Below, piece by piece: positions 60,785 through 64,000 of a stretch of DNA of 64,000 nt (positions are counted from its first letter, which is position 1; each line of letters starts with the position of its first letter). The notes beneath the pieces were generated by a model. It was not told the DNA's origin and did no database searches. It worked only from the letters and a program-made list of their open reading frames with translations. The DNA is taken from contig NZ_LT963352.1 of assembly GCF_900236475.1 (NCBI RefSeq), forward strand, positions 7,969,001 to 8,033,000, read 5' to 3'. A program made the position numbers and the translations under genes. The stretch is from Streptomyces chartreusis NRRL 3882 (GTDB taxonomy: Bacteria > Actinomycetota > Actinomycetes > Streptomycetales > Streptomycetaceae).

Positions 60785-63607
60785 TCAGGGCCGGTACGAG
60801 GCCGTGCCCGCCGTGCTCACCACCTTGTCGCCGTCGGCCCTGCTCAGCAGCCCGGCCGCCACCCACGCGTCCACCGTGGAACGCACCCGCGCCACCAGCG
60901 CCCCCTTGTTGCGGAACGGGGCCCCGGCCCACACCTCGTCCAGCAGCGTGGTGCCGTCGGCCTTCGCCGGGTTGGCCACGCCCGAGTCCCGGCCGCCGAA
61001 GACGACCTTCGGCTCCGAGCGCCGGAAGTAGGCGTGCGTCGGATCCTCCGTCCCCTCGAAGAACGGCGCCCACTCCGTCCCGTCCAGCGTGAAGTGCAGT
61101 GGCTCGCCCGGAACCGGCGTGAGGGAGTGCGAGAGGTCGCCGGACAGTCCGGCATCGCGGTACAGCCCGACCTTCAGGTACTCCGTGGCGGCGTCGCGTG
61201 CGACCAGGTTGACCGGGCCGTGGAAGAGGGTCTGCAGGGACGGGTCGTCGAGGGCCTTCTCCACCCGCGTCCGGAACGGCATGGCGATCCGGACGGTATC
61301 GCCGGCCCGCCAGGTCCGGGACACCTCGAAGTAGTTCCCGGGCTTCGGAGTCCCGGACACCGCCCGCCCGTTGACGGTCACCCGGAACCCTGCGGTCGCC
61401 CACGACGGCACGCGCAGCCGCAGCGTGAAGGAGGCCCGGCCGCCCCCGAAGGCCAGCGTGCTGCCCTGCTCCTCGGGGAAGCCGGTGGTCTGCGTGACCG
61501 TGACGCCCTTCTCGGCCCAGGTCAGCGTGGACGGGCTGTACAGGTTGACGTACAGGGCGCTGCCGTCGGCCTTCGCGAAGTACACCGAGTCCTGGTACTT
61601 CGTGGCGCTCTCCATGCCGGTGCCCTCGCAGCAGGTCGTGCCCTGCTTGGGCGTGTAGTCCCGGACGTGACCGGGCGTCAGCCCGATGAAGTACGTGACG
61701 AGCGGCTTCTCCGCATCCGGCTTGTCCTGCTTCGAACCGAGCACCTGGTTGTACAGGGCCCGCTCGTAGTAGTCCATGTACTTCGGGTCCTGCTCGTGGA
61801 AGAACAGGGTCCGGCTCAGCTTGAGCATGTTGTACGCGCAGCACGTCTCCGCGGTGGTCGCGCTGATCGTGCCCGCGATCACGTCCCGGGCCTTCCAGAA
61901 CTCCTGGGTACTGGTGCCGCCGATGCCGTACATGCGGTGGGGCACGACCATGTCCCAGAAGTTCTTCGCCGACGTGAGGTAGCGCTCCTCGCCCGTCTCG
62001 TCGTAGAGCCGAACGTACCCGGTGAAGATCGGGATGTGCTGGTTGGCGTGCAGTCCGTCGAGGATGTCGGTGTTCGCCGCGCACGCGTCGATCAGCCGGT
62101 CCAGGTCGAACAGCTGGGCCAGCGCGAGGTGTTCGGCCTTGCCGGTGATCGTGTGCAGGTCGCAGACCGCCTCGACGATGCCGCCGAACTCGCCACTGGA
62201 GAAGATCCCCCACATGCGCTGGAGCGTGGACTCCGGCAGCTTGGACAGCCGGGAGTGCATCCAGTCGCACATGCCGGACGCCAGGTCGAGGGCCCGGTCG
62301 TCGTCCGTGGCGCCGTACGCGTCGAGCAGCCCCCTGAGGATCTTGTGCGCGGTGTAGTACGGCGCCCACACCTTGGTGTAGTCGGAGGTGGTCCGCGACT
62401 CCAGGTCGATGAACTGCGTCTCCGGGTAGGCCGCGAGGAACCCGGGGTGGCTGGGCCCGCCCCAGGTGCGGCGCAGGGTGGCGGTCAGGTTCCGGCCGGA
62501 GACGTCCGTGAACGTCCCGCCGGCCGTCTCGTCGAAGGCGTACGACGCGAGATCGCCCCGGCCCGTCGAGGCGTCGGCGGCCCGGCGGCTCTGCAACTCG
62601 GTGATCTCGGCGGCGGTCAGCGCCCGCGAGAACACGTTGAACTCCTCGTAGGCTCCCGCGAAGACCGGGTCGGCGGAGTAGTTCGAGCGGCCCAGCCAGT
62701 TGTTCTTCAGCGCGCCGAGGGCCGCCGGGGTGAGGCTCATCGCGGTGTTGCGCGCGACGGCGGTGCCGTTGACGTAGAGAGCGCCGGTGCCGCCCGCGAT
62801 CGTGACCGCCAGGTGGCTCCACTGGTTCAGCGGCAGCGCGGCCGTGCCGTCGAGACCCTGCTCGCCGCCGGCGCCCGACGTGGTGATGGCGAAGCGCGGC
62901 ACTCCGGCCTGGTTGCGGGCGGCCAGGTACAGGTAGCGGGTGGTGTCGTCGCCGAAGTCGAAGACCCGGGTCCAGTTGGCGTCGTGCGTGGGCCGCACCC
63001 AGACGGAGAGGGTGATCGCCGAGGCCCCGCCGAGTACGTCCGCCGGAAGATCCACGTACTGGTAGGAGCCACGCACCTGATCCGCGGCGGTCCCGAACTT
63101 CCCGGGAACGCTCAGCACCGCCGGGTCCCGCCGCAGCGCCGCGCGCACCTCGGTCAGCGCCCCCACCATGGTGCCTATCCGGTCGGCGAACACCCGCTCC
63201 TTCGTACCGCGGTACGCCTGCGCCAGCATCGTCAGGAAGTGGCCGGTGTAGTGACCCCGCAGGTTGCCGTTGGCCTCACCGTCCAGCCCCTCCCAACCGC
63301 CGGGGGCGACCGCACCGCCGGTGGGGAGACCGGCGTTGGCGCGGAACACCTGGAGCAGCCGGTTCACGTCGTAGCCGCGGGCGTGATCGAGCATCAACCG
63401 CCGCTTTTCGGCGAACAGCCCGGGCCTGAGAGCCACGTCTTCGAGGGCGAACGGCTGGACGGTCCAGGCGGACGGGGCGGCGGCCACGGCTGTTGCCTCC
63501 TGAACGGTGGCCGCGGCTCGGCCGGTCGTGGTGAGGGAGACCGCGGGAGTCGACGCCGCCAGTGCCGCGGCCTGGAGAAGGGATCGTCTGGAGAGGGGCG
63601 GGGCCAT
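60785..63607 (-). CDS. Secreted GH127-type beta-L-arabinofuranosidase-like enzyme with inserted laminin-G-like domain
   Basis: A 940-residue exported enzyme with a twin-arginine-type start (SRRSLLQAAALAAS). GH127 features are plain: PFALEDVALRPGLFAEKRRLML at the start, AYYTAHKILRGLLDAYG-type barrel helices, AETCCAYNMLKL near residue 589 and CCEGTGMES near 660. The latter holds the unusual catalytic cysteine and the zinc-binding cysteines known from this family. Between about 167 and 345 a LamG/concanavalin-like domain (YQYVDLPADVLGGASAITLS, then NQWSHLAVTIAGGTGALYVNG) is inserted, probably for glycan binding. ATG 63607 follows GGAGGAGC. It likely removes arabinofuranose from plant glycans. 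Confidence 0.88.
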   Translation of the reverse strand: MAPPLSRRSLLQAAALAASTPAVSLTTTGRAAATVQEATAVAAAPSAWTVQPFALEDVALRPGLFAEKRRLMLDHARGYDVNRLLQVFRANAGLPTGGAVAPGGWEGLDGEANGNLRGHYTGHFLTMLAQAYRGTKERVFADRIGTMVGALTEVRAALRRDPAVLSVPGKFGTAADQVRGSYQYVDLPADVLGGASAITLSVWVRPTHDANWTRVFDFGDDTTRYLYLAARNQAGVPRFAITTSGAGGEQGLDGTAALPLNQWSHLAVTIAGGTGALYVNGTAVARNTAMSLTPAALGALKNNWLGRSNYSADPVFAGAYEEFNVFSRALTAAEITELQSRRAADASTGRGDLASYAFDETAGGTFTDVSGRNLTATLRRTWGGPSHPGFLAAYPETQFIDLESRTTSDYTKVWAPYYTAHKILRGLLDAYGATDDDRALDLASGMCDWMHSRLSKLPESTLQRMWGIFSSGEFGGIVEAVCDLHTITGKAEHLALAQLFDLDRLIDACAANTDILDGLHANQHIPIFTGYVRLYDETGEERYLTSAKNFWDMVVPHRMYGIGGTSTQEFWKARDVIAGTISATTAETCCAYNMLKLSRTLFFHEQDPKYMDYYERALYNQVLGSKQDKPDAEKPLVTYFIGLTPGHVRDYTPKQGTTCCEGTGMESATKYQDSVYFAKADGSALYVNLYSPSTLTWAEKGVTVTQTTGFPEEQGSTLAFGGGRASFTLRLRVPSWATAGFRVTVNGRAVSGTPKPGNYFEVSRTWRAGDTVRIAMPFRTRVEKALDDPSLQTLFHGPVNLVARDAATEYLKVGLYRDAGLSGDLSHSLTPVPGEPLHFTLDGTEWAPFFEGTEDPTHAYFRRSEPKVVFGGRDSGVANPAKADGTTLLDEVWAGAPFRNKGALVARVRSTVDAWVAAGLLSRADGDKVVSTAGTASYRP

Positions 63608-63717
63608 GTGCTCCTCCACGAAGGGGCATGGTTCGAGATTGCGAACGACGTGCGGGGGGTCGGCCAGACGTTATGCGTGGGGTGAGGAGGCGTCAACGGT
63701 GTGGACGGGATTGGTGC

Positions 63718-64000
63718 TCAGGGGTCGGCGCGGGGCACGCGGGCCAGGGCGGCTCTGATGGTCTCGGCGGGGTCGGGGACGGGGATGCCGAGGTCGTTGA
63801 GCAGGGAGACGATCTGCCGGAGGCCGGTGCGCTTGCGGAGGGCCGTCCGGTGCAGGTACTGGAGCGGGAAGTCCTCGACCGCGGGCACCTCGCCTTCGTC
63901 GAGCTCGTCCGCGCGGATGAGTCTGCGCGCCTCGCTGAACGAGAGGCCACGGGGGAGACCGTCGTGCGAGGTGGCGATGTTGCAGGCGCGCAGGCGCTTC
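63718..64000 (-). CDS. C-terminal part of an unidentified protein, cut at the window edge
   Basis: Reading the minus strand from 63999, about 93 codons run to a TGA at 63718-63720. The protein reads RACNIATSHDGLPRGLSFSE, then EVPAVEDFPLQYLHRTALRKR and RQIVSLLNDLGIPVPDPAETIRAALARVP. The part from HRTAL to LGIPVP looks like a small winged-helix-type module. I do not recognise the full family; the N-terminal part is outside the window. Confidence 0.6.
   Translation of the reverse strand, partial: KRLRACNIATSHDGLPRGLSFSEARRLIRADELDEGEVPAVEDFPLQYLHRTALRKRTGLRQIVSLLNDLGIPVPDPAETIRAALARVPRADP

Overview
The window is about 72% G+C, with GTG starts, strong codon bias and tightly packed operons. Together with the gene families present (sugar ABC importers lacking their own ATPase gene, ricin-lectin-tailed secreted glycosidases, a DUF5997/LysR-domain pair, a DUF4157 contractile injection cluster), this points to a Streptomyces or close streptomycete chromosome. 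I see no rRNA, tRNA, CRISPR array or intact insertion sequence.

Left part (1-17938): a carbohydrate-utilisation locus. It starts with the end of an RbsC-type permease (5' end outside the window), a lipoprotein sugar receptor and a tagatose/psicose-epimerase-like TIM barrel. A secreted beta-helix protein with a lectin tail follows. A FadR-type GntR regulator is divergent from a CUT1 importer (receptor plus two permeases) and an enolase-superfamily dehydratase. A chimeric dehydrogenase scar and an ECF-type sigma factor come next. Three secreted enzymes end the region (GH5-like hydrolase, GH95 fucosidase, PHB-depolymerase-like esterase), each with a ricin-B/CBM13 tail. The gene set suggests use of plant or fungal polysaccharide side chains, possibly fucose-containing; the substrate is inferred.

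Middle-left (17939-22841): a probable IS701 transposase fragment, an aldehyde dehydrogenase with its divergently spaced GAF-domain regulator on the same strand, two small unknown genes, and a 0.7-kb non-coding stretch that leads into the next operon.

Centre (22842-53045): a single co-directional block of about 30 kb encoding an extracellular-type contractile injection system (eCIS, phage-tail-like). Order: sheath, tube, hub chaperone, linker protein, Pvc16-type cap, AAA+ ATPase, small protein, a 2362-residue DUF4157 protein, a HEAT-repeat protein, Cis7-like adaptor, LysM protein, gpD-like hub, gp5-like OB-fold spike, PAAR-like tip, gp25, two baseplate-J proteins, a GpI/beta-helix protein, a DUF6519 protein and a phage-type endolysin. 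There is no capsid, terminase, integrase or recognisable tail fibre. The most interesting part is the C-terminal third of the DUF4157 protein plus the gene after it. Their base composition drops sharply (about 55% G+C in lines I counted), and they have the layout of a polymorphic toxin domain with its immunity protein carried by an injection-system component.

Right part (53052-64000): a glucarate pathway operon on the minus strand (CUT1 receptor, two permeases, 5-dehydro-4-deoxyglucarate dehydratase, glucarate dehydratase) with a clear promoter and a perfect 9-5-9 operator palindrome. Then come the DUF5997 gene and a divergent LysR-type effector-domain protein lacking a DNA-binding domain, a secreted DUF4142 protein, a GH127-type enzyme with an inserted laminin-G-like domain, and the 3' end of an unidentified gene at the right edge.
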